Shown here: piece after piece, positions 27,701 to 39,700 of the stretch
Numbering within the stretch: position 1 is the stretch's first letter
Layout of the letters: each line of letters opens with the position of its first letter
DNA from: Centropus unirufus
Lineage: Eukaryota; Chordata; Aves; Cuculiformes; Centropidae
NCBI GenBank assembly: GCA_013397695.1
Contig: VYZI01000236.1
Span: 1,054,846-1,118,845 of the forward strand
DNA length: 64,000 nucleotides
Direction: 5' to 3'
Notes under the pieces: generated by a model
Database searches by the model: none
What the model saw: the letters and a program-made list of their open reading frames with translations, nothing else
Told to the model about the DNA's origin: nothing
Translations under genes and position numbers: made by a program

Positions 27701-30700
27701 AGCTCCAGGAAGGCGCTACCAACTTCATTCAGAGTGTCCAGTAAGCCTTTGTTGTTCTTTGCTTCTTTTTTCAGCTCCTGGGAAAAGGCAACAAAGTAAA
27801 CCTGGCAGCACACGAGCTGAACCCACAAAGCTCGCACACTGTTTTACTCAACTACTCCATAAGTCAAGAACTGAACTGTTTCCCACACAAAATAAAGGGA
27901 TACATTAACACGTTTATTTTCAGCTCAGCTGTATTAGCTTGTTGATACTGTAAATGTTTGACAAGAAAGTAGGTGATTCTTGGGCAAATTTTCCTATAGA
28001 ACATGTCTTAAACATATTTCTCCAGTCAATCTGGCACTGTGAACTTCTTTGTGCTTTCATAAGTGCTGTCACTACTTAACACAGCAACCAAAGAAAATAA
28101 AACTTAACAGATATTCTTTGCAACCTACAACTGCCTGGGGAATTAGATTAGTGACATCAGATATGTAATAAAGCAAAATAAGATCAATTCAAGTGTTTTC
28201 TTAAATGTGAATGGCTGAATTAAAATTCCAATCAAATCATCCCCAGGAATGAGTGAGTTTTTACCTGTACAGAAACCACCACCATCACTGTTTCATTTCT
28301 TTTTATATATAAAAAGAAACTTAATGGAAATATTTATTTTTAGCTTTCCCCCCACCATTGTCTGCACCATCCACTTTAAACTCCAATTTTCTTTTGAAGT
28401 AAATATTGTTAAACAAGATTAGTGATAGATATTTCAAATGCTAACTCTTTTTTGTACTTTGTAGGATTTTATCCATGTCAAAAATAATGAAGCAAAGTAA
28501 GTTTTCGTGACAACTTAAAGAGTTTTCTCAGCCACTTTAGTAAAAAGGAAATGTTCTCCTTCTCTTGTTCTAAAAATAAACCCCAGCCTAATTTCATAAG
28601 GGATTATAACAGATGACTCTGGAAAGTAAGTTTGATTCTGAACTACTGTTACATTTGGACCAATGATCTGATGCCAAAAATAGTTATTCACCAAAAAAGC
28701 TTCATGCCAACCTTAGGTTAACACAAAATCTATCTGACTCCTACAGCAATAAACAAATCACAGGTTCCAGAAACCTACTTTTTGTCTTTCTTGTACTTGG
28801 CTTAATTCGTCACCCACTGGTATCTGAGTTTCATAGGAGACTAACTCCACCTCCACCTCGTCAAGCCATTGGCAGAGTTTCTCATGAGTTGAGTGCAGTT
28901 GACCCGCAAGCTGCAGAGCCTGCTCTAAGGTTTTGGATACATCAGCACTCAGTTTTGTGATGTCTTTGTATCTGGCTTTAATGCCTTCCAGTTTATCTTG
29001 AATTATCACAACTTCATCACCTAGAATATCAAAGGGATGTTATTTCCTGTGGTCACAAATATTTAAAAGCAAAAACAAACAAACAAAAAAACAACAAAAC
29101 AACCCGAACCCCAAGTCCCACCTATTATAGAAATCTCACTATTTAATTTATAAAATAACGCCCAAAATGATGACAAGGCCAATCCTCAGCTGTTGTAAAT
29201 GATCCTGCTGTCACTAAAGTCCACAGAAATATTTGCTCAGCTCAGGAACTGTCCTTCTGTCTTTTGTCTGCTTTACTACACTATTAGAAAGCAAGAACTT
29301 TGATCTAATATTTAACACAAATTTTCTTCTAAAAAGTCCACCCTTAAATTCACAACTCTTCTTAGAAAGCCCTTCCCAACAATTATTAAAGGGTGATTGA
29401 AAATGGAAGGAAACAAACCCTAAAATACTAACTGGATTTTCAATTACAGTAACAATCACTGCACACCCTCGTTACCATCCAGTTGAAATACAACTCAAAA
29501 CATTAAAATAAAACCAACCTACTGAGCTGCATTACCATGCACTCAGGTTTCATTGTAGACTATGCATAACGTCTCAGTTTGGAACAGGAAAGGATGCTCC
29601 TGCCCCCAACCATATGCGTGTCTTAAAGAGTTCAAGAACTTGGGAAGCACTGGAAAATGAGGACAGAGGTTGATCTACAGAACAGACATGTCTACAACTG
29701 GAATGGAACTTTTCCCACTGTATTTGCTCCAATGGACAAAGCTTCCCTCTTGCAGTAAAAGGCAGTCTAGTATCTCGTTCATCTGTGGATGCCTGCAGGG
29801 AACTGACTGCATCCACTGCCAAAGAGTCCTCCATCATGAGTGATGTCCATAACTTGCTATTAGGAATGGAATGCAGGTTCACTAAAATACTTCCCCACTA
29901 AAATTAGGAAGGATTCAAGGAGCAAATTCTCTAAGGGGCAAAAAAAGGACTTTTGCTCACTTTAATACTAAAAATGGCCCGAAAGCATAACTTGCCTTGA
30001 CCTCAAACCTTTATTAAACAACTACAACTGCTTTAACAAGCAAATCTGGACTCATAGTTAGAAGTTTCACTTTAATTTTCCCATAAGCACTTAGAAGTAT
30101 AAGGAAAAAAAAAAGCCTGATGAATCACAGTACTACATAAGCTCTCACCTGTTGTTTGCTTGAGAAGCTCTAAGCCATTCTGAATAGCCAAGTCAACATT
30201 TTGTTTCCTAAGAAGAATCTCTTCCTCAAGATCCTATGAGGAAAGGCCATTTGTGTTAGGACAGGGATAACGAACTATAGTCTTCTTATTTGGAATAAGC
30301 ACATTGCCATTTTAAACAAAACTAATTAATGAATAATAAATGAAACAAAAAAAATGAAATATGAAAAAATAAAACAAATACTAAAAAGGAATTAAATCAT
30401 AAATGAACAGAAATCAAAATACCAGTAGCTCAAAGTGTTGTTTCTCAAGCACTTCTGTGCTGCAATCTTGGACTGACAATCTGCTCAGTTTATCATGGAT
30501 TTCATTCAGCCAGTTCATCAATTCAACTTCATCCTCGCCAAAAATCTGAGCATTGCTGTACGCTTGCTGGAGAAGCTTGGATCTGCTGTTGCTCTTCTCT
30601 TGAATCTCAATGTACCGGGCCTGAGAGGAATCTAGTTTTTCCTGAACCATATCTTTATCTTCCCTGGAGCTCATAGCCTTTAGAGAATGGCCAGTGCTAA

Positions 30701-33700
30701 TGGCCTGATGCAAATTCTTACTGTGGGCTAGGACATCATCTTCTAGGGCCTATATTAGTTTAAATAATGAAGAATAATGGAAAAGAAAATCAGAAAAACA
30801 TAAAAGACATGAGTAGAACTCAATAAAAATGAAATGAAAAAGGACATATTGCCAACATAAATATGTAAAACTGAAATTACAGGAAAAAAAACAGTATGGT
30901 AAAACACAGGGACAACAGCTTTACCAGTTGTGTTGTACTTTACAGAAGCACCTAAAAAGAACAACACAAGCAAGAGTGTGGTTTGCTTCTTACTTTATGC
31001 TGAGAAATTTGCTGCTGAAGTTTAGAGGCCTGAGTTCCAATGGGTTCTGCATTTGCAAGCCTCTTCTCTGTGGCTGTCAACCACTCCATCAGTGGCTCCA
31101 GAGCCTCATGGAACTGTTGCGCTACCACCGAGATGCCTTCCAACTGACGGTTCCTATCAACACGCCAAGAAAAGGTTATTTTTGGTGATAAAGTAGGCGT
31201 GAAATAGTTAAAAAAGAGCCCCTTGAATGAAAAGAAGTAATCCCACTTTCTGTAGTCACCAAATTAAACAGAAAAATATCCATGACACTCAACGAAAACC
31301 AAACTAAACTTAAATCGATTCATATTTTAGAAATAACATCTCCAAGCTGTTTGAGATTTCTAGATAATTTGCATATAAAAAGAATATCACTTTATTCATG
31401 TATTTTTTACTTAAAATTAATCTAGCACTTACTTCAGCAAAACATTGTTTTATACCCAGTTAGGATAATTCACAAGTTTCTAGGTTTCTTTAAGCTATAT
31501 TTCTTTAAATTCATGGTTAATTCACATTAATTTTATACATGTTTTAAAGGTAGGCAAAGGCTTTACTGAACCAGAACATATTGTCATGCTTCATCAACAC
31601 TGTAAAATACCTTTAAACATTTGTTCACTGGTGTGAACAGAACTATTTGGCTACCTTTGCACTTCCTGTTCTGAATAAAATCTCTCAATTAAGTTAGTGA
31701 GACAGTGTTAATAAAGCACAGAATAAAAAAGCCCTACCTCAACCATTTCTGTTTCAGATTATTACACCTCAGAGAAGGCACTTTATCTGAGAAAGGTTTG
31801 GTTGGAAGGGACCTTGAAGATCATCCAGTTCCAATGCCCCCTGCCATAGGCAGGGGCACCTCTCACCAGACCAGGCTGCTCAGGGCTCCATCCAGCCTGG
31901 CCTTGAACACCTCCAGGGAAGCGGCATCCACAACCTAATCACAGGGATCAGAGGGAGAGTCTTCCCTACAGCCACTGAACAAATTTAATTCCATCAGACT
32001 TCTAAGAGAGATTGCCCTACAAGAAAAACATCCCAATGCTGTCTTTCAACTGGTGATCTCCTTCCCAATAAAAACTGTGTTTATATGTGCTTCCCAAGGC
32101 TTATAAACAAGGCAGACTCAACACTCTTAGCCAGAGAACACTCTGTAGTGAAGTACTCTACATTGTTTTCAAAATCATCCTCAAATCTCCTCTTCATCTT
32201 GGGCCCCTCACTCCAAGAAAGACATTGAGGTCCTGGAGTGCATCCAGGGAGGGGCAACAAAGCTGGGGAAGGGGCTGGAGAACAAGGGTTATGAGGAATG
32301 GCTGGGGGAGCTGGGGTTGTTGAGGCTGGAGAAGAGGAGTGCTGGTCTCTTCTCCCAAGTGACAGGGGATGGGACAAGGGGGAATGGCCTCAAGCTGCAC
32401 CAGGGTAGGTTCAGACTGGACATGGGGAAAAAATTCTTCACCAAAAGTGTCCTCAGGCCCTGGCAGAGGCTGCCCAGGGAGGTGTTGGATGGAGTCCCCA
32501 TCCCTGGAGGTGTTTAACAGACAGGCAGATGAGATACTTCGGGATATGGTTTAGTGGTGGACAGGTACGGTTGGACTTGATGATTTCAAAGGTCTTTTCC
32601 AAACTCGAGACTCTATGATTCTATGTTTCATTTCTAGACCAGCCAAAGAAAAATGGATATGAGCTTGCATCTTACTGATGGTTTGGAAAAAGTTGCAATT
32701 TGATTTTTAATTAAATATCACCAGCCTGGGAGAATAATATTAAATTAAACATGCCATTAACATTTACCCCAGCTAATGAGTCAGATTTCTTCAATTAAAA
32801 AAAAAAAAAAAAAGAGAGAAGGAAATAATGGTCTATTAGACTTTGGCTTTACTAATTAATCATTATTAGCACAAAATATCAAAGACATTCAAGGTAAAGG
32901 AGCTAAAGAGAGGCTACATTCTGGATTAGGAGACAACAGAGGTGAGGTTCAATGCGACTCTAAGGACCTAAATCCCAACACATCCATTTGTTCTTCACTG
33001 CTCGCTTCAACTCCTTTTCTTTAGCTGACCAAGTCCCTTCTTGTTCTCAGCTGAACAGGAGCCAGCAGTGGCCCAGGTGGACAAGATGGCCAATGGCATA
33101 TTGGCCTGGATCAGAACCAGCGTGGCCAGCAGGGCCAGGGAGGTGATTCTGCCCCTGCACTCAGCACTGGGGAGGCCACACTTTGAATCCTGGGGTCAGT
33201 TCCGGGCCCCTCACCCCACGAAGGACATTGAGGTCCTGGAGTATGTCCAGAGAAGAAAAACAAAGCCACGGTTCTCCTCTCTTTGAGCAAGGTTGTCATG
33301 TTTCAAATCCCCTCCCAGAAAACACGTTCAGCAACCCTTTCAAGACAGAGTTCTTCAAAGACACTTTACAGCTCCTTACTTTCCAGGTGTTTTACATGAT
33401 GACAACAGCTCATAAATCTAAGTGTGAGTACACACAGATACTGCATGTCTGGGATTTTTCTGGAGGCACTGGTGGTGGTGTGAGTTTGTTTTCTTTTGTT
33501 TCCTTTTTAATTGGAACTTGATTTGGACTGCTCTGTCTTTAAAGAGACAGTGCTTGCTGTGTGGCTAGACTCTATCTGCATGCTTTGATGTTCCTTTTTC
33601 TTCTTAAAAACTAAAAGGGAGCTCAGCACCTTGCATAAGGACAGCAGCAACTGACAGTAAGAAGATCCCCAAGCTGTAGAAACTGATTATATGATGAGAC

Positions 33701-36700
33701 AAACAGAAAAAGGAAAGAAAAGTTGAGTGCTTCTCCTTTGTAGCAGCATGTTAGAACTTTAATGTTCCAAGGAAAAATAGTTATTATTTCTTAAGTGTAA
33801 AATTTGCAACTGATCTTATGCAAAATGGGATGCTTCTAATCATCTAGCGCATTCTATACTACCTTTCTCAAGTCTATGGAAGAGTTACACGTACCTTGTT
33901 TCAGCTTTGCTGAGCAATGCATCCCATCGACTGTCCAGTAAACTCAACTGTTTCAAGATTTTCACTTTATCGGCAGGTTCTGCTGACTCTGCAATTTTCT
34001 CCCCTTCACGCTTGATTACCTCGACGGTAGGCTTACGGTCATCCAGCAACCTCTGGAGAAGCTACAGAGAAAGCAATCAGGCACCAGGTTACTAAAGGAA
34101 CATTGCACTAACACAAGGGTGAAAACAGAAGGTGTGAGAGTTCTCCAGAACCTGTTAAAGACAAAAAAAAAAAAAAGCCTGGATTGTGATAAAAGTGTGA
34201 ATAATGCCAGTCGAGAGAGACACACACCATGTCCCCCCAACACACGCCCATTTTGGTTGCTCAATGATTTTGCTATGAACAGCAGGGCCTCACCAAGCCA
34301 AAACAACCTCCTTGGTTTCCATAGTGTAAACATGTGCGGCAGCCCAAAGCGCAAGCACACAGCAGAAAAAGTTCTATTTAACACCACTGAGAGGACCGAA
34401 CTGTTTAGAGCATCTCATACATTTTATAGAACATTCTTGAGAAAGCTGAGTGTGCCCTTCTAGATTTGACAGCAGAAAAATAATTGTGATATATATTGAG
34501 ATCGGAAAATATATATAAAAACTACAGTATAATCAACTCTTCACTTGTTTGAGACACAATGATCTAGTCCAGCAAATTAACTTCTTTGTAGAGAATAAAA
34601 CACACCTCTGCCTAAAGTCCTCCCTTTCTCTGTTCTCTAGTTTCCTTTGGTAACATGAACATTTTGTCTCTGTGGATATCCCAACATGACAATCTGTATT
34701 GAACATAACTATTGTAGAACTATGTATATTAATCTCTGGGTGGCAGTGGGCCCTGCAGTCCATGTGTGCATTTCATGAACTACATTATGGGGGGTTTTTA
34801 TAACCATTAAGAAAACTTGCAAAAATTGACAATACTGATAGTGGTTCTACTGTAGTACAGGCCATTTCCCAACAATATTCCAATTAATTCAGATCACAAT
34901 AAGGACCCAGAGTCAAGTCTAAGTCGACAATCTGCAATACTTCCTTGGAATTATGACAATAAAAACCCATAGTGTTTTCTCTTCCTACCTGCCACATGGC
35001 CAGGCATTGGATTTCACGCTTTCTCTTCTTCCAAGGCACCAATAACAATCCTTTCCAGATTGTTAATGACTCTAACCAAAGCTCAGATTGCACAGCATCA
35101 GTCTGTCTTACATCCTAGAAGATGAGTGCTTCTCCTAGCCCAGAAGAGAATCCCGAGTATTGAGCAGATGGCTGCTTTAAACACCTCAGCACTCTTCAGG
35201 GTGATACAATACACTTGAACAGCCTTCATGCATTGCCCAAGACTGGGAATTTATTCTTATTGATCCAGTGGAAGAATAGATATTCTGAAAGCATTTCACT
35301 TACTTTCTGTTCCTGTATTTGGGCCTTCACAACTTTGAATTCAGCAGATGGTGGTTTCTGATTAGCCACAAGTTCTTCTGTATCAATGAGCCAGCTAAGG
35401 AGAGATTCAAGGGCATCCTGAAACCTCCCACAGTGAAGGAGTGCTTCCTGCAACTGTGCAGCACGCTGGGCAACCTAGAAAAAAAGGAGAGGATTGGACT
35501 GTACTCCCCTTTTCTTTTAATTCCTGTGAAACAAGTAGCCATAAAATCTGTAGAACATCTGGCAATTGTCACTAGTTCTCTCATGTTCATGTTTATAATA
35601 GCACTATGGCAATAATGAAGTATTAATGTCTTAGGGCAACAGATATCTAATGGAAAGAAGTTGACTCCCAGTAAATCAGAGTGGTAGTTCCTTACAAGAG
35701 ATGCTCCTGTTTTTTTATAGCTACTGACCGGATGATTGGGTTTCAAATGGTCTTTATTTTCCTTATAGGAAGGACTAACCAGGGACTCAAAGTAGCAACT
35801 CTTAATAATGGGAAAGAATCCCTTCAAAGGGCAAAAAAACAACCAGGAAAGGAGAAAGCAAACAGGTGAGCCACAGGTGCCTGTGGTTCTGCTGCATCAC
35901 TCCTTAAGGAAGACAGAGCAGAGGAAAGCAAGCACTGCTTCTGCTCCCTACCCTTTCCAACAGCAGCCACGGCTGGAAGGGGACTCTTCAACAGCACAGA
36001 AAACCACTACAGCCAGTTTTTTCAAAGCAGTGGGACCTTCCAAAGTCTCAAGCAATACAATCTTTAAGGTACTATATAGTGGAAATGTCCACTGGTCACA
36101 CGAAGCTGGGCTGTGTCTCTGCTCTGTGCACTGCACAGGTACAGCAGCGTACAGGAACGAAGACAGAGAGAAGAAACATGGGAACAAAGACCGAAGAACC
36201 ACTTGAAAGCAGCTGCCTACAAATGATATAGCTACCTTTCCCATGAATGTGTCACAACTCCAGCCTCTTTGATTAGGTTATCAAACGTCCCTGCTCTGCT
36301 TAAGCGAGAAGGAACACATAGTCCTAGAGGCATCCTTCCTGAATAAAAATCCAGGATGGACCTACAAAAATTCGGACAAAACCTTATAAACAACAGTAAT
36401 ACCTCTGGCTACCACTGATATAAATCTTATCCTCAGAATTACCAACAAAGTGATTCTGCAAAGTAATATAATTCATATTCTTAGTGAATATTTAATTTCC
36501 TGCATTTTGAAAGTCGTCAGTGAGCAAACAATCAAAATGCAGAACACAAAAAAGCAGAATAGTATACAAAATAATAACCTTCTTATTAAGAGTCTTCCAT
36601 CGGGTGTTGACATCTTCAAGGTCGTGTTCAAGGTTTTCTGTGTTGGTACTTTTAGCAGCACTTTGAATAAGGCCTTGACCCAACCAATTTACCTCCTGTT

Positions 36701-39700
36701 GCTTCACTTGCAGAGGTTCGATTTCTTCTTTTTGGAATACCTGACATTGAAATTCAAGACACACATGAAACATTGTATGTTCTGACATGAAATGCACCTG
36801 TGTTTACATCACAGTATGCAACAAAAAAAAAAAAGCTGAAAATTAGCATCAAGAAGAAAGGAAAATATTCCCCATCAGCACCTTCCTAAGAATATATATA
36901 AATAAAAAGAGAACAGTCTCAATCTAAAAAGAGTAAAAATAGGAGGGAAAGTTATGTACATTTCCATGAGTAGTTTTAGAAAGGAAAGGGAAAGAGAAGC
37001 AGGGGAAGTTTTGGGGAAAGGAAAAAAAAAAGGAAGAAAAAAAACAAAAAGGAAAAAGCTTTTAATAGAGGACAAAAAAAATAAGACTGGAGAAACTTAT
37101 TTCTTCAATTATCTGCCTACAAAATCTACTAAGAAATGGCACAGGATTGTTAAGTTATCCCCAGATAAACAAACATTGACCAACAGAGACACGTGGGTAT
37201 TTTTTTCCAAATTAGGACAAAAGCAAAAGTCTTAAGTTAAAGGAGCAGAGAAGGAAGAGATGTTTTCAGGATAATATAATGGCAACAAGCAAGGAGGAGG
37301 CACTACAGATGCTGATGAAACAGGATTCCAGTAGACCCCCAAGAGACTGGATTTCATTCAGAGGGATATTCTTGCAAATTGCCAGGGCTTTGACCGACCC
37401 AAACAGCAATCTGAGCAGTTTTCTGTTCGCTTTATTTTACTCTTTCAGGTATTTAAGCTCCTTCAGAGCCAGATTATTACCATTAGCAACAGCAATGTAA
37501 ATCTCCATTTGTATTCAGCTGCATTAGGCTGCACTGACACCAGTGTCAATGAGATCAGAAAATGGCCCGAAGCCCCTGAATTCATTACACAGGCCAGTGA
37601 AAAATAAGCAATGAATAAACAATGCTAAAGAATGCTCAACTTTTGACCCTAAATCCTTCTATTTCTATAGCAGCATTCAGGAACAGTTTTGGTGTACACT
37701 TGGTGCATTCAAAGCAACCTTTCTCAGCATCCAGAAAAGCAGGGATCACTTGGACCACACCAGTGACTCGCACAGCGTGGCAAGTGGTTGCTTTATAAAG
37801 CAGACCTCAGGTGGCTGAGTATGCTTCCACCAGCTTGACAAGTCAATCTAGAAGCTAGGGCAGATAAACTAACTAAACTAAGCACCCCTCAGAATTGTGT
37901 TCCTTAAAAAAAAAAACCACAAAAAAAAACAAGAAAAAAACCTGGCAACTCTAAGGCTGTGGTTAAATGAAAACTGAGAGTGCAACCAGCTGGCTGCTCC
38001 CAGGAAAAAAAAAAAGAGAATGCTTGGTTTTTTTCTTGACTGTAGGGTAGGGAGGAGGCAGAATAATATTTCTGCACAGAATAAATAACAAATTCTTCTT
38101 TTATGTGCCATAAAGCCTCATCCTTCGAGAGCAACGTCCTAGAACAGAGAGGACAGATCTCCATAATCTGCCCTTTAAAAACAGATGCATTCTTTGCAGA
38201 GAGAAGCTTAAAATAAATTACAATTATTGCCGAGGCCAAAGTTTACCAGAACAACTTAGCAACAAAGCTTGAAGCATCTCAGATTTCAACCAGAGTGGGA
38301 AGAAAAAAATTACAGACCCGCCAAACACCCTTTCCTTATTACAAAGCTTCACTTCTTACTCCCTTACCTCATCCACCACTCAGCAAGCGCTGCAAGATCC
38401 TGCGCTTGTAAAACACCACCGTAACGTCAGATCTGCTCCCTGGCACTCAAAGGCAAAAGGTGGCTTTCAGAGGAGGCAGGGAGCCTTTAATCTGCCTGCT
38501 TTGGAAACCACAAGGATGTGATGCTGTTGGTTATACCTTGATGAGTAAGGCTGCCGGGGCAGAAGCCAGGGGCTGAGGCTGCCCTGGGATGGCACTGCCT
38601 GTAACCACGCTGCACCAACCCCGAGCACCAGCACGGCTGGACGGAGGAGGCACCAGGCACCAGCTGGGCAATAAATAACCCTGCCACAAGCAGCTGGAAG
38701 CAATCACCCCTCTCCAAATTTGCCCCCAATTCATCTTCTGAACTGACCGGCTCATCTATTTGGGGCACCGCATGTGTGCTATGCAAATCACACCGACCCC
38801 TGCATCTGCTGGATTAATAAAAATGACATTTTTGTGACGACAACAAAACTAAAAGAAAACTTTGAGGAAATATCTTTAAGGCTGCATTACAATTGTTTCA
38901 CAAACCTATATCATTGGTTTTTTTTATATTACCTTGTCAGACAATAGGCCATTGCAGACCATACCCAAGGTTTCCTGGATGCCAGGAGTCCAGATATTCC
39001 CTTTACTTCTCCCTGGGACAGCTTTTGAACAGTTTACAGTACTATCTAATTCAAGCTGTTCAACAGAAAATGCCATTTCATTTGAGCCTGTATGAGCCAT
39101 ACTAGATTCCTCTGTATCAGATAAAATCTCATATTTTGCTAAATCCAAGTCGCTTGTATTGACAGCAGCATTTGTGTAATGAAAGTCTAGATGATGAGGT
39201 GCACCATACACAAAATCCTCCTCTACTGTTGTGACTTGTGTTGTGCTTTTTTCATGTACTTCAAATGCGTTTCCCACTTCATTTTCATCGAGGGAAATAC
39301 TTCTTCCGTCACTTTGAAAAGGATCTTCACATGACAGCGTTTTCTCTTTGAAATCTTGTAAGTGAGAGTACTCACCCCCCATCTCTTCCTGATCGCTCTC
39401 ACATGTCTGTGCACTGTTTTGTTTTACTTTTCCAGGGGGTAAAATGTCACGCAAAGCCAATCCGCAGCTTTCTTTGACAGGGTCGCTCCTGCCTGTGAGC
39501 AGTGGGGTTTGCTGCTCTTTGCAAATTGCTGAGAAATACGGTCTGAACTGACCTAGGGCATGGATATCTTCCGCAGAAGATAAACTCCGTAGTTGAGCTT
39601 GCTCCCCTGCTAACAGTGTGTCTTGTTTGTCTTCCCTTTCTGTTGGGGGGCTGCATAGACCAGAGTCATCCTCTTCCGAGGTCAGAGAATTCGTACCCCA

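Larger units (their letters stand above)
31154..33894 (-). other. DST: Intron w14-w15
   Basis: 2.7 kb, the most CR1-dense intron of its size: fragments at 31795-31938 (minus), 32199-32624 and 33049-33268 (plus), plus a poly(A) run at 32798. Confidence 0.87.

Noticed and set aside
27368..27908. Plus-strand open frames of 143 and 156 codons
   Set aside because: They are antisense shadows of exon w19 (27571-27777) and flanking intron.
34119..34463. 114-codon plus-strand open frame
   Set aside because: No recognisable domain, starts in simple intronic sequence and has a poly(Lys) run from an A tract.
35808..36206. 132-codon plus-strand open frame
   Set aside because: No homology recognised and no splice signals; intronic to DST.
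38487..38786. 99-codon minus-strand open frame downstream of the alternative first exon
   Set aside because: No donor/acceptor pair places it in the transcript, and the composition is that of GC-richer intron.
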